64,000 nt of DNA from Eublepharis macularius (Eukaryota > Chordata > Lepidosauria > Squamata > Eublepharidae), in contig NC_072805.1 in NCBI RefSeq assembly GCF_028583425.1, positions 19,850,001 to 19,914,000 of the forward strand, in the 5' to 3' direction. Below, piece after piece: positions 9,501 through 48,430 of this stretch. Position numbers and translations under genes: made by a program. The notes beneath the pieces were generated by a model, which was given only the letters and a program-made list of their open reading frames with translations, was not told the DNA's origin and ran no database searches. Positions within the stretch are counted from its first letter, which is position 1, and every line of letters starts with the position of its first letter.

Positions 9501-10944
9501 CTTGTTGGGCTTAGCTAGAGAAGCTGCGATGTTTGCTGGCAACAAGAGCCCGGCGTTGCCGGTTCCGGGACAGTAATGGTCTCGTTCACAGACGCAGAGC
9601 GAGGAGGATAGAATGCAGGCGCTTCTTCAGAGTGCAGGTGGTGGAGCCCAGCTTTGAATTTCCTTTACATTGGGGAAAAAAATTCCAAGCAACTAGAAAA
9701 CCAGCTAAGTAGGGAGCAAGGCCTCGCCCCCCCCTTCCGTTTTTACCTCCCGGGTCTATTTGCGGGGGTGGGGGTGTTATAGAGACATCCCCAAATGCGA
9801 TTTGCATTAAAATGCCTTTTTGGATCTCCGCTGGGCACCCTTAAGTCTATATGTAGACAGCCAGTTGCTGTTTCAGGTCGGAAGGGGGTGGGGTGGGGGG
9901 GGAGAAATAGTTTTGGTTGAATTCTGTAGCTGCTAGAACAATGACTTCTGCAGTGTAACGATCACAATCACCTTTGAAAAGAATCGAACTTATGTTTTCT
10001 GCCTCTTTAATGGGTCCAGATTGCCAGATTGCTTGCTTGGGAGAAACTCTCGTGCACTTAAGCAGAACTTGATTCAGAGCAAACATACTTCGGATTGGAT
10101 TGTTAAGCATTCATTAATGATTGCCAAGATTGTTGTGCGGGCTATCTAGTGAAACTGAAAACCGGTTTGTTTTGACCTCTTAGGTTCTTTTCTGTCTTCA
10201 CGCAGGTAATCTATACAGTAGAGTCACAAAGAGCATCGCCAATTAGACATCTCTAGTAGGCCAAGTCCAATTTCATTATGGGAAGGCTTAGGGTGGTCTT
10301 TTGGATATCTTTCGCCTGCGCCTCTATTGCAGCTGTTTTCCTTATAGTGTAGCCAAAAGAGCATTAGTGTCTGCTCCCAGAGGGCTTTTATGTTTTAATT
10401 TGCTAAAATAAACACTCGATTAAAGAGGGCCAAATCTTAGTGGTAAAGCATATGAATTCATACACAAGATTCAGACCCTACTGGGTCCAGCTGAAGGATC
10501 TCAGGCAGAAAGAATTGGAAAGTTTTCCTTTGCAAGGGGCTGCAGAGAGTTGCTAGCTACTTATCAGAGTAACCAATACTGGGGAAGACAGAGCACTGGT
10601 TGGTATCTATGCAGCAGCTTCATATGGTTATTTTACTATATGCCAGCAAAACACCCATCAGTATGAAAGGAGTCAGTGTAATACACATGCTGCGTGTACA
10701 GAGAGACAATGTCTTTAGGATTTCTGCCAGGCAGACTCAGATGTACAGGACTATATATAGAGATCAGATAAAGTGTACTGCATCAAGCACCAAAACTGTA
10801 CCTATGAAATCCCGGCCATTGCACTATTACTGCTTTTGTGACTGTTAGCAAGGGTACAGAATCTGAGTTACACTCCCCCACCAGAAGTGTTTTCCTCCAA
10901 TGGAAGGAAACTTCCACAATGCAAACAGGAACATATTCATGAGT
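9500..10944. other. intergenic stretch between ARL2BP promoter and RSPRY1 3' end
   Basis: This holds no recognised gene. Short ORFs are unconserved by inspection. G-rich tracts near 9765-9775 and 9885-9901 are the only notable composition feature. Confidence 0.5.
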
Positions 10945-13421
10945 TCTAACCCAATGCTTTTTTATCCATTTTATTTAACACGTTTATACTGTTGGATATT
11001 CTAAATGAACAAAAGACCTCATTGTGCAGTGTCACGTTGTGTTCAGGAAGACCACTTTGATGGTGCTGGGCCTTAGGAGCAATGCAGGCAATTTTGGGAT
11101 GTGGAGCAGCTACTACTGTTGTTTCAGAAATGAAGCAGTAGATAAGCTCCTTCTGAAATTGAGCACATGAAGCTACCTTATATGGAACCGGACCCTGGGT
11201 GCACCAAGTCAGCACTGTCTACTTCGACCGGCAGTGGCTCTCTAGGGGCTCAGGCAGAGCTCTTTCACATCATGCCTAGGGCCCTTTTAAAATTAGAAAT
11301 GACAAGGATTGATGCGGGGACTTTATGCACGCCAAGAAGATGCTCTACCACCGAACCACAGCCCCTACCCCAAGGGAAGCATGGGTGGAAAGACGCTGTT
11401 GCAGTCGTTCTCCTGCTTGTAGGCTTCCTAGACGGAGCTAGTCAGCCACTGTGTGAACAGAATGATGGACCGGATGTGCCTTTGGTCTGATCCAGCCTGG
11501 CTCTTCTTAGGAAATGACTCCAATGTCCACTACAGGAGGAGTCCCTGGTGAAGTTAAAATAACCACTTTTTTTTGGTATTTGGCTGTGAAGCTAGCACAA
11601 CGGCTCTGAGGAAAAAAGGTAAAGGAGGAGAATCCACTTGATCCTCCCCACTCCAACAGTAAACATTCATGCTTCTATCACAAACCGTTAAAAAAAACCC
11701 TTCAGTTTCAAAATAAAGGGGGGGGAGATCACAAGCACAGTGGAAAGAATCATTTGTAGTTTTTTTTTCTAAATCCTGCTCAATGGTTGTGCAGGAGTAA
11801 GCCGATGTAGACGGAAATTAAATTGAAGACTACTTTCCAAGGGAAATGTATTTGGGATAGAAATGTAAAACTGGTAACTGAAGCTCAAAAAGATGAAACC
11901 TAAGTGGTATGTGTACACTCTCTACAGAGTTTAATTTTTTGTGCGTCAAATAGTGAATTTGACACCCCCTCTGAACCAAGGAAATTTGCTTAATTTCTCC
12001 TAACCACAGAAGTAATGAAGGGTAGGAAGATATGTAGGGCGCCCACCCCCTAACCCTGGGTAAGCTTCTTTAACCAGCCCTCTGGCTTCTGAGATCTCAA
12101 GACGGCACAGTACACCTGCGCTTTAAAGTAACTGTCACAGTCGTAAGGGCTAGAACCATACTTTCATTTGATTAGTTAAAAAGCCAATATGGTTATGAAA
12201 CTGGAATTTTTCTTCTGCAGCTCCTTAAATGAAGGCTTATACCCAACCATGCATACATAAAAGCAACTGTTTGAATTTCTTGGGACTGTTCTGGAGTAGT
12301 TTTGAAGCCCTGCTATTTCAGCTCAGGAAAAACCTAAGCATGGATGTTTGGTGTGTATGCATGAACCTGGTAAAAAATAAAAGCATAAGACTGAGTCTGC
12401 TTAAACAACAACATAAAAGAAACCCTCCACTTTAACAAGCCTAGGCTGATTTTGCTATTCAAACATGTATTTTCTTTCAAAACGATATTAACATGTTTTG
12501 CTCTGTATCCTTTCCAGATTTTGAGATCTATAGCTCAATATTTTTAAAATGTACAGAACCTGCAAGAACTAATACCGACTTTTTAAAAAAAGCAATGACA
12601 GATGGTACCTTAAAAATACACAAATAAACTTTCCAGTCCAGCACGGTGATTATTGTAAGGATTCCTTCTGAAAATTAGTTTCCTTTCCACAAAAAGGTAG
12701 ATACTGAAGTTGAAGTAATCAGAAATGCTACAAATGAAAATACCACCAAGTTTCTGTAGTTTTTTTAAAAAAAAGATTAATGTTCTTTGGAATCACTTAG
12801 TTATCAAAAAAATTTGGATTCTTCTATAGTCTCTGAACCTTCTGTACAAAATCAGTTTCTTCATGTAGATTTCAAGTCTTTGAATATTTTCATGTTAACA
12901 GTCCAAAAAAAAATACAGATGGTCTCTGACCAGCAGGAAGCTACATTGACCAGGAAATATTGGCATTTTGTTTCATATGCATGATGGCTGCCAAATAAAA
13001 GTCTGAGAGATGGCTATGTCCCCATTTTAGGGGGATCATGAACCATAACGTTTCCAGTGCAAAATCTTCAGCATGTGATCAGAAAGCAGGAGGGAAAGAT
13101 GGAGGAAGAAAAGGGGAAGGGGTAGGAAGAAAAAGAAAATGAGACTCCAACAGTCCTGGCTACAGACAAACCAAACAGGTAATTTCTGTGTTGCCCAACC
13201 AAGCTTTCATTACTGTTAAAAGAAGATTCCACAGCTTTGAGGTGGTGGAGTCGCTTTAACAGATTTTCATCCTATGAGAAAAAACACTCTTGTTCAGTAC
13301 AAAAAAAGGGGCACGGCGGGGGTTTCAGGAGGTCAAAGGGCTAGTTCGGGGTGCCCTTCTCCCCTGCTGGCACTGGATGGAATGGGTTAGAGGCAAAATC
13401 CATGAGATATTCTACCACGTG
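10945..13421 (-). other. RSPRY1: RSPRY1 3' UTR and downstream region, poly(A) candidates
   Basis: From the stop codon leftward no coding signal is seen. Minus-strand poly(A) signals are ATTAAA at 11935-11930 (about 1.5 kb of UTR) and AATAAA at 10975-10970 (about 2.45 kb). Which is used cannot be told. A SINE at 11163-11390 and its usual tail sequence to about 11515 lie between the two candidates, which makes the nearer signal the better guess. Confidence 0.45.
11163..11515 (-). mobile_element. tRNA-derived SINE (inverted) and adjacent SINE tail
   Basis: 11163-11390 is the reverse complement of the 7811-type SINE (aagctaccttatatggaac to ctaccaccgaaccacagccc). It is followed on the plus strand by a tail, cttcctagacggagctagtc through ggtctgatccagcctggctc. 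Confidence 0.75.
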
Positions 13422-38116
<24,695 letters not shown>

Positions 38117-39279
38117 CTGTTGGGAAATAAAAAAAAAATCAACAACGTCTAGATTTAAATGGTATTATAATGCAAACAAGGCTATTCTCCAAACAACAGT
38201 CTAAGATATGGATTCCCTCTTTAGTAGCCCTTAATATCAAGTCTACCTAGAGCCAATCTACTATCTGACCCTGCAGTATGTCCTGCCCATTTATCCCAAA
38301 GTTTGCTAAGGTACCCAATATCCCAACTTTTATGCTGCCACCATGTATTCCATTCACATAATTTTCAAGCAGGTATCCAAAGCTCCATGAAGGCTGCTTA
38401 GTTGCGTTCTCCCCACATCTACCCCTATTCTGAAACTTTCCAACAGACTGTAAACATCAGGCCGCAACATTATGTGATGAGTTTAGTATGTCTCTATACA
38501 GTTGCCAGAGGAAGCCAAACTCTACCCTAAGCCAGATTTTGAATATGGGGAGCCTTGAGAGGATTAGTCATTCAAGTACTTTCCTTCCTTCTTTTCCATC
38601 CAAGGGAGGTGGCATTTTTAGTATGGATTCAATAACAGCTGCAAAGGACTAGGGATTGTGGGTACAGCCAGGTCTGTTTATAGAACTAGGAAACTATTGC
38701 AAGTTTCCAGATGCCAGGACCAGAAGTCCAGACAACCAGACACCCAAACATTTTTCTTCTCCTTGTGGGGGTAATTTTCTCCACATGACTAGCTCTTTCT
38801 GTTACCACGATTTAAAATATGCACTGCTTGCCTCTTTTGTCCCTAGACACAGCTTTCAAAATTGAAACAAACAAATTATCTAATTACCCAATAACATTTG
38901 TATCTTTAACTTTTAAAAGTTACATTTAAGGGTGTGAAACACGCCCACCCCCCACCCCATGGGAGAGGTAGAATATTTTTTTTAAAAAACACTTTTTGGA
39001 AGACAACCCCCCCCCCCCCCAGGACTTTCCTCGACAGAGAAAATGGAAATTTTGGGGAACAGTGTGAAAAAACTGCTAAGAAATATTTTCTTTTCTGGAA
39101 TAAACTGCTTTTTAGCAGAAGGTTTTACTCACTCTAGTATTAAGACTTTTAATGTAGGACAATCCATAGCATTAGAGAATGACTTCTTGCATACAACGTA
39201 AAATTACAAGATGTTCAAAGGTTTATTTATTGTTTAAATGTAACCAATATAATCTACTATTAATACACAATGTGTATAA

Positions 39280-39480
39280 ATAGCCCAGCTAGCCCCAGGC
39301 CAGATCTTAGAAGCTAAGCAGGGCCAGCCCTGGTAAGTATGCGGTCAGGAAATCACCAAGGAAGTCCAGGATTGCTAAACAGAGACAGGTAATGTTAAAT
39401 CATCTCTGAATGTCTGTTGACTTGAAAACTCCTTGAGGAGTTGCCATGTCAGCTACAACTTGATGGCACTTTGCACACAT
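39280..39480 (+). mobile_element. 5S rRNA-derived SINE
   Basis: The head ccagatcttagaagctaagc agggccagccctggtaagta matches the inner part of vertebrate 5S rRNA (GATCTCGGAAGCTAAGCAGG), including its internal promoter box A region. It ends with the tail ttgccatgtcagctacaact tgatggcac shared by other squamate SINEs. Confidence 0.85.
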
Positions 39481-40444
39481 ATGATAGTACTATTGAAGAA
39501 GTTGTTTTCAATGTTATAAATTTAGCTTGATCTCCAAGCACACACCTAGCACTGTTGTAACTATGAGCCTGTTTCTGTCCAAATACCACATTTTTGTTTT
39601 CTGCAAAAGTGCTATTTTTAATTCTCCTCCCCCTTCCAATGGCAAAAAGAATGATGTTCTAAGGTGGCACAGGGTGCAACTTTCTCACTAAAATTAAGTA
39701 TACTTTTAATTTTGCTTGTGGAAAACTACTTTAGCATGTAAAGTAATAAATGATGTATTTTATGTTGCTAAAGCAGTAAAATAAGCGTAGGGTCAGTAAG
39801 TTCATACTGCATATATTTCAATTATTTCCAAATCTCAATTTTTCCTTTGAAAAGCCTAGAAACTGCCCTCCTGCCCATATTCAGAATTTATGGAAATTTT
39901 ACATCTCTAGTCCAAATGATTAGTCAGTTTCCTTAAATATTATATTCTCTTCAAGTTTTAGCTTCTTAAATAATGCAGTAATTGACACATGAATATACAC
40001 TGAGAATTGTAGGGAAGTGGGAAAGAGAAGCAGGCCTTCCATATGGCTTGGTGCTTCTTTTCTTTATGCCAGTTCACACAATTATCATTTGTTTTTTTAT
40101 AAAACCACCACTTATAAATTTACCATGATATGAATGCAACACCTACCAATGGCAGAGTCTATTACCTTGTTAGCTCTCTCAACATCACAATATGTTATGG
40201 GTTTCCAACACAACTGAAGGCTAAAGATTCCTTACTCTCACCATACTACTAGGTATTATCTACCTCCAGGGAACCCCTCCCAGATTGATCTATTGCCAGT
40301 GAACCACTTGCATGCCTGCTACAAAACCCATTATGTTGTGAGGGTTGGTAGGACTTGCAATTTGCCATCTGTATGAATAGGACCAACTCTAGGCAGTGAT
40401 CAAGTCTCCCCTATTGCTATGGAAAACTAGCAATGGTATTTAAT

Positions 40445-40640
40445 TATACTTTATAAATGTATTCACTTTTTCTCCCGGGAGCTCAGGGAGGCCTACGTTG
40501 CTCTCCCCTTCACCATTTTACCATCACAACCACCACGAAAGGTAGGTTAAGCTAAGAGAATGTGACTGGCTCAAGGTCACCTAGCAAGCTTCCATGGCAG
40601 ATGGAGGATTTAACCTTGGATCTCTGAGATCCTAGTACAG
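40445..40640 (+). mobile_element. MIR-like SINE
   Basis: It has cttcaccattttaccatcac, aaaggtaggttaagctaaga, gtgactggctcaaggtcacc and gagatcctagtacag. Confidence 0.65.
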
Positions 40641-41025
40641 CGATACTCACTCAGTGGCTTGGGAACCACGTGTGGGTCTTTTCAGCACTGTTCCCCAATG
40701 TGACACGCACCCCATGTTCCAGGAAAGTGGGCAAGATCATTGCCCAGTAGGGTGTGTGTGTGTGGCAGGTGGTTCTCACCTTGAAACAGCTGTCACCAAA
40801 TGGACGGGAGGACAGGTAAGCTGTCCTGCCAGGGATGGAAGTAAATGGCCCATCTTGTCCAACAACAACCCCTCACTTCTCTGCAGCCTCTGCGCTCCTA
40901 TCCCAGAAAAAGAGCATGCTGGCAACAGAAGTGTGGGAGTGGTTTTACTCCCCATTCTTTGGGTTGGCTGTAATTGCAAGTGTGGCTTTCTGTGAGCCAC
41001 GGAGAGAGGACCACTACCCTAGCAC
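40640..41025 (+). mobile_element. nonautonomous hAT-like element, second copy
   Basis: It shares with 20088-20375 the blocks cagtggcttgggaaccacgt, aggaaagtgggcaagatcat and aagtgtggctttctgtgagc cac. It is about 100 bp longer because of an inner segment. Confidence 0.6.
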
Positions 41026-43170
41026 AACCCTTTTACCACTGCACCACATGCTGTCATTCAGGATGGCTTTCTGCCATCACTGATCATCATGGAATCTCAG
41101 AATCCCCTAGAACATGATTTGAAAACCTCTAGTGTATGATCACACAGATGCTTAAGGCAACCAGAACTCTGTGAAATTGAGCCACTTGTCCTAAAAGCAA
41201 CAACCAGTCATCTTGAGTCTATTTCTGTGGAAAGGCACAGCTCAGCATATGAACTGTCCTGCCTAGAGGCCCCACAAGATACAGCGACACAGGCCTAGTA
41301 GTTGCTCTGCCACCCACATTTCTGAACTGATGCACGCCGTACAACAGCATGGGACTGCATACGGTTACCAAATTTCTCTCTTTAACAGGCAGCATGATCT
41401 AGCAATCCTATCATTCTTGCTAAAGGATCGTGAGAAGGTCCTTATTACGGTGACTTAGTGTACCAAGCTATTCTCTCCTGAAAATAAAGTTGCATACAAG
41501 CTGCAAATGGCAAAGATATGAGAACCACAAGCCCTCAACTGCCATGACCTGATAACAGCCACAGGAGTTCCTCATGTGCTTGTGCACATAAATGCACATA
41601 CAGCAAGCACTCAAAATATTTCAAAGCATCTTTTGGCTGAACTAGATATTTGGCACTAAACATGGCTCAGCGAAAGCCACCTGCTATGCCTCTAAGGCAA
41701 ATGGTGGCGGTGGGGGCAGGGGGAGCAGCCATTCACTCCTTTCTGCTGCTTTTCTTTCTCCCCCCCTTCCCTATTCAGGATTCCAAGACACTGTTACCTA
41801 CATCATGGAAAAAAGCAGCTACAGAGAGGAATAAGCACACACATACTGCCTGCTTCCCTACTGTAAAAAAAAAATGGAAGCCCAAGTTTCCAGATCCATG
41901 TTCGCCGTTTGCATGAAAAGTGACATCTGCAACTGCAGCCGCTGACTAGCTTATCTTTTTCAAAGAGGAACACCACAGCACTGGACAGTGGTTCCCAACT
42001 TTTTTGGTATGGTGACCCACGAGTCCAAATATACTTGGTATGGTGAACCACGTGGGGGCAAAAAAGGCACGCACAGCCTAAAACAGCAAAAGCCTGGGCA
42101 GTACAGCACAGGTTGGGAAATGCTGGTATACAGCAACCTAGCAGCAACACTGTATTTCCAGTATCACAAGTGAATCAGTATTTGTACTCACTGGCCTGCA
42201 ATTCTCCCTCCATAACCCATCAGAGTTAATACAAGGCAAGAGAGTCACTCAGAAATTAGGTGAGGTGTAATTCAGGAAGCCCCAACCTCAATAAGAAACA
42301 TCCTAGCCTGAACTTTCTAGCAGAGATGATTTTTCAAGAGTTGTTATTAACACATTCAAATCAGACCAAGATACATAAAACAAGTACATATAAGCACTAG
42401 TTGTCTCATTTGCCTGAGCTGACACAGCAGACAATTCTCTTGAGTCAGAACTTAAAAGATGCCTGTGGAGCAGACTATCACCAGACAAGGCCTCACCCAA
42501 TATCCTGCTGCCAGACTTTTCTTCCCTTAAACAGCCCATGCGTCCGTAAGAGGAATGGACATGTTTTAAAGAGCTAAGAGTGATTTCGAGTGGTCTTGTG
42601 GCTGGTTCTGCAACTCAGGGAGCCACGAGGGTTCCACTACCAAGCACCCTCTCTTAAACGTATTTTTAGCAACATGTTTGCTAAATAGATTGCATCAGAC
42701 ACATTCTTTGAGCAAGAGTTCTGTTTCTGTAGGCCTCAAACACAATGCTGCAAATAGACTCTAGGATCTTTTAATATCCAATATTGCTATTTTCTCATTA
42801 TAAAAACTGAGTCATAGTATCTGCTATGCTTCAGTCCAGTGAACTCTCAAGACGTGGTAAAGTACTTTTTTTTTTTTTGCAAAGATTCAATCTACCTAGA
42901 TTGCCACCATTTATGCTAAAACAAATCCCCAGATTTAGCTGGCGGATAAGAATCTTTAAATGACTGCTTGGTCCCATGGAGTGTTGCTATTTCAGGATGT
43001 ACAGGGGAAAAAATGCATAGAACTAGCTCAACTGCATGTGTGACTATTTCCACTGTTGTGAGCCAGACTCCCCCCCCCCTCCTCCCAGGTAACCTGCAAG
43101 GCTACCAGTATAAACAACCTAAATGGCTATAGTGAAATGAATTTAGTGGCTTCAGCAGAATTCTAGATAC

Positions 43171-43356
43171 CTCAGTGTCATTACGAAAAATATCATAAGA
43201 CCTCATGATTGTAGGGGAAATCCCACTGATACTTTCAAGGCACATTTGTGGCTTCTTCTCTGGCAACTCCTGATCCAGTCCAATGACTTCTGTGCCTCTG
43301 CTCTGACAGCTGCTTTCTGCCATATCTTCTTCTGATTACTAATTCCAACAGAACTT
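43171..43356 (-). other. exon-like segment with 51-codon ORF in RSPRY1 intron 1
   Basis: On the minus strand an acceptor-like gttgacag is followed by 33 nt, then an ATG at 43323. From it 51 codons run (MAESSCQSRGTEVIGLDQEL...), ending exactly at a donor-like GAG|GTATCT. Composition looks protein-like (acidic, Ser/Glu rich). I do not recognise it. Joined to RSPRY1 exon 2 it would meet a stop within four codons, so it is not an alternative N-terminus by simple splicing. It may be chance, or a relic of a retrocopy. Confidence 0.2.
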
Positions 43357-45933
43357 CTGTCAACCCCCTCCCCGAATAAAATAATCAGCAAACTCGCAAC
43401 AGAACACGCACACATCTTGTTAACAAGTGGGACAATTCTCGTTGCAGAAAATGTGCACCTTATCAGTGCAGATGCCCCCACCATAGCAACAGTGTACTGT
43501 ATATAGAAAATTGCTTGGGCCCCTTCCACACTACAGTAAGATACAGAACTGTCAACAGAACACTCACTACCATATTTCTAACCACCCTTTTCCAATACAG
43601 TTGAAAACCCTTCCTTTTAAGGCATCTGCATAATTATGTCCATATAACTTTCTATTTCAAGCCATCGAGTGGAGGTGGTCAGCAAAGAATCTGGATGGAA
43701 ACAGCTCCAAGCCCAGTTGTCGCTATAACATATAGTGAAAGAATCCACTACTCACACCCTCAAGTACTTTTGTTACCATCAACTATAATCAAGCTCATGA
43801 TGGGGAAAAGTAGTATGTCTCCTTTGAATCCTTGGCAAGAACCCAGAACTGGATGCAAAGATGATTTCAACCATCAAGCTACTTTTTAGTTTCCATTCCA
43901 AGCCCAGCAATGGTGGTATGCAGTGACCCGGTTTCCCCCTAATTTGCCATAACTGGGGGTGGGGGAGGGACGGGAAGACACACAGATTTTGAGCATTGGT
44001 GCTCCCAAAGCTATTAAGAGGATTTTGTTTGCATTCCAAAGAATTAAGCAATTGTGGGGTGACTCTTTTCTGTTGGAGAATGTCCAAGTGAGAACCAGAT
44101 TTCAGAGTCTAAATAGCTGCCATAGTGGAAAAGACCAGTTACGCCTATTGTTCTGTCACACCATACCAGAAGCTTCCTTGTACTATATTACTCTATATTA
44201 GTAAAGCAGCAAAATATGTTTCAGTTTGATAGAAAGTAAATACTTCAGTTGTCTCAGGGGGAAAAAAATGGAAAGTACCCCCCCCCCCCTGCATGGCTTC
44301 AAAATTTCTGGAAAATGTACATCTCCAGTCACAATTGTACTGAGACTGCTAAAAAAGGAATACATTTGCAAACCCATGACTGCGGAGGACTCAGTAATCT
44401 CAAACTGTAGATTAACAGTGCAATCCTAAAATGAGTTGCTTCTAATTTTCAACATATGGCGTTTGCTTGGCCCATATGTCCACAGGGACTCCCAAGACCT
44501 TTTGCAAAATCTCTGTCATCAGGGGAGCTATATAAAACCCAGTTCCTGAGGGTGAGGCACAGTCACTGAAACGCAACCAAGGTGGAAACAGGCAGGTAGG
44601 GCAAGGCTTTGTTCTCAGGAGAGTCATCTGGAGAAGAAAGCCTCAATGACGACTTCTGACTTTCTTCAATATAAAGGAATGATTATCACCTCTCATTTAT
44701 CTAGGCAAAGTAAAATACTGCATGTAGGAAACACCTCTGCAGTGAGCATAACATCTTCAACTTTGAGCGGACTGTTCTTGCTAACAGGGAGCTAGGAACA
44801 GTGACTGTGAAAGGTACTAGCTCTCCTGAGCCTTTGTACCATACAAGCCTGACCTACCACAGCACCTGTATCAGAGACAGGCGTTTTGCTAGCGAATTCT
44901 CATCTACCTTCCTTAAGAAAAGGCTACGTATTTTCTATTCTAATAAACCTAACAAATTCATCTATGTTAACAGGAAGATACACCTGTGACCATGCAAGTT
45001 ATGGGCTCAGTTTTTACGAACCCCGCAGTGTGACTCCATGACCATCAAGAAACAAGTGGACCAGGGGCATTGCTTATTGTCCTGCAGACTGGCAGCAGTA
45101 TGGCATCTGCCCACCCACACAGCGCCCAATGACAGGCATTAGTGAGGGTGACTACTGAGCTACTCAGAAGCATTCGTATGAATCTGGGGAGCCGCAAAAA
45201 CGGCATGGTACGTATTCAACTCCACTGTGCTAAAGATCCCTGTAGGGTAAAGCCTCTTGAACTGTATAATGGCAAGTGGGAAACTGGAACTGTTGAAGGG
45301 CTCCCAAATAAAAGTAAGGAAGACAGAATTTACAGTTCAACCAAGCCACATTTGCTTCTTCAGTTATCACAAGCAGAGGGATACTTTGAGGAGTTAAGGC
45401 TGAATGCAAGACTTTTTTTTTTTTAAAAAAATCTAACTAAAAGGAATATGTTGCTATGGCAGGTGCTAAGTAAAGATGGAAGCCTTTCTAGGCACCTAAG
45501 GTCTGCAGAAATATATAAAGTAGTTAAAAGACGGTGAAAAGTGACAGTGATAGAATATCACAAGGTGTGCAGCCAAGCACTAATGGCCAACGGGACCTCT
45601 TGGGCTGAAGCATTCCATCGGATCCACCCACCCACCCAGAGAGTCAATCAATCTTAGTTGCAGTTGTGGAAGTTACCAGACCTTTTTTGATATAAGAGGC
45701 CTTGGTAAAAAAACATCAAAATTAATAAGACAAGCTTATGGGCCAGTTCATGTAGTTACACCGCAAGCAATGGAAGGGGCAAGGACTTCAAGTCAATAAC
45801 TAAGGGCTGTGGTCTGAGGTCATTATTTATACACAAGCATTGCCCATTTGCATCTATTTCCTGCAGTCTCTACAACCCTAGTAAACAAACAAACAAAAAA
45901 GTGCGTGGAAGAATATGTTGCTATATGATCTGT

Positions 45934-45944
45934 ACACACACACA

Positions 45945-45984
<40 letters not shown>
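45934..45984 (+). repeat. (CA)n microsatellite
   Basis: About 24 CA units with one CT interruption. Confidence 0.95.
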
Positions 45985-45988
<4 letters not shown>

Positions 45989-48339
45989 AAGATCCCTGCC
46001 AAAGAAGTTCAGGCCCTCCTGTGCTGGGGCGCTGGAGTTCTGCTTTCACTATAGCAGCATCCTAATTACAATGCTTCTGTCTTCCATTTAGAAATAGGTG
46101 CCATTCATTTATATGGGAGATCATTAAGAGATGCATTCAAAACCACCACTGAGTAGTAACTTAGATTGGTTCCTGCACCTGCTGACCATGAGCATTGGAA
46201 AAAAGCCCAAACACCTCATCTTCATAATCTATTTGCATATGTCCATCCTGGTTTCATGTTCATATTCACGCATGACAGAACTGAGTTCTATACAGATATT
46301 GACTCAAGAATGTGATTGGTGCTATAAGGCCATTACTTGTCATTTTTGATTAATAAAAGAGGTGCCCATCTTTAAAAGAAAATCAGAGAAGATCTAAGCA
46401 AGGTTGACAGATACACACCAAAGAGGATCCCAAATGGACCATACAGCAACAAGCTTCCAAGCCTACAAAAAACTTCTCTTCTTCAAGGGAGAACAGACTG
46501 AAGAATTCCACAAAATAGGAAATCTTCTTACTCCAACAGTATCTTGCCTAGTGAGAAGCATTCACTGGAACTGTTTTGTATCATATCTGGCAAGTAATCA
46601 AGGTACAAAAATACCTGGTAAAGTATTAGATGCAAGAAGACAGTCATCTCTGATGCATTAAAAAGGAAGCTGCAAGTGATATTTTTCCCATACCAGAACT
46701 CCCAAATTTTCTGAAGCAACCAGTGCAGCCTCATTTTCATTACAAGCATGAAAATAACAGGCAGTTCTAAGGTACATTTGTAATTTTAATACATAAAGTA
46801 AACACAGGCAGGCATGCACAAGACACTGCTGGTAAAGAAAACAAGAACCTTGGAACCCTTCCCCCATTCTACGACAGACTCCAAATAGTATTAACCTCTT
46901 CAGCACCAAGAAGAAGAAGAGAGCACCACACTGCTATTTCCAACTAAAGGGAGGAGTCTGTCGCTTTTTCTCTCAAATTAAAATTTGGAAGTACATACAC
47001 GTCACATGGGGTGGGCAATTTTTACTCTTACACATTGACAATAAACCCTTCTGGAGTAAGAGTAGAGCACCACCACCCCGCCACTTCCTGCATGAATCAT
47101 AGCTCAGGGCGTGCCTCCAAACTGGAAGGAAAGAAATCAGGAGCAGCAGCTCATGCAGAGATGTAACAGATACTTCCTCAGACAGCAACTTATCCTGCTG
47201 TCTCTTAGGAAAGATGAAATGATTCAGTCACATCTGATGCAGATGGATGGTACCTCCTTCAATGGATGCCAATTGGAAGGTAAGAGTAAATCATGCAGTA
47301 ACTCATGCAGCTTTCCCTGTGGGTGGGTTTGGGCTCACAAGTGCATTTCTTGGGCCACACAGTTTGGGGATTACTAATCTAAAGGGAGAAGAGAATCAGG
47401 GCACATAAGTGTTGTGACAACCCTCACCTAACACTCCTGCAAGGTGGTAATGTCATTTCCCCCCACCCTTCTATCATTTGGGGAGGGGAGGAATCACTCG
47501 CAAACCTTCTCTGTAACCTCATCTTATCTCTAGAGGAAGAACCTACCCCTCAGGGCTTCTTCGCATGCCATTTCTTCCATCATTATGTTAGTTTTACCTC
47601 AGCTCTCGTGGAATTTTTTACTCATGGTAAATGCACCCCCAGGGTTTCACCACCCATCTTTGTCAACTCTGGAGAAACCTCATCTTCAAGGCACGTATTT
47701 TCAACATCATACAGGCAGCTAGTAAACAAGCTTTTAAGTACTCTTTCACCAATACAGTAATAGAATGGGGAAATTAAATTTTCTCCCCGATGCTGAAAAC
47801 ATGACCCTAGCTGGCTAAACGCAGACAAAAGGTAGCAGCACATTCTCCTTCTAAGAGAAATATGCACCTTCATCAATATTCCCTTCACTGCCAACTGACT
47901 TAGCACAGAAACAGAAGCTAACAATAGTTCAGTTTCTTACTCTCTATGCAGGTCTGAGCCAGTCAGTGGTAAGGTGATGGTGTTCAACTTACTTACAAGG
48001 TTTGAGAATGCATCTCTGACTGTGTCTGCATAACACGAAAATAAAAAAACTGAAACAAGATCTATGGGGAGGAAGAAGCCAAAAGGATGGCACCTGTGAG
48101 GTATGGTTCAAAGATGAACAGCCAGAATACAGTACATCTCTGGAGAGACACTTCACCAAGACTACTTAATGTATTAGCTATCCCTGAATAGATTCCCAGC
48201 CATCATTCTGGCCTAACAAAATCAATCTAGATTGAAATGATAAATGACTGAAATTATCCTGAAAGTCTTTTTATTAGATCATACTGCCTACCTTACCCCA
48301 CACTGGAAGCCATCTTATCCAGTTGCAGAAGAAATACAT

Positions 48340-48430
48340 ACAAAAGAAAGTCTTGAAGCACCTTAAAAACTAACAACCATATCATTCCTTAATCTTCTGT
48401 GTGTCAGAGCTCATATCACCAGATGCTCTG
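48340..48430 (-). repeat. amniote interspersed repeat, fragment
   Basis: The text agtcttgaagcaccttaaaa actaacaa is an inverted partial copy of the 33545-type repeat. Confidence 0.45.

Noticed and set aside
12369-12383. AATAAA on the plus strand at about 12377 as a poly(A) signal
   Set aside because: It is on the strand opposite to RSPRY1 and no plus-strand gene ends here.
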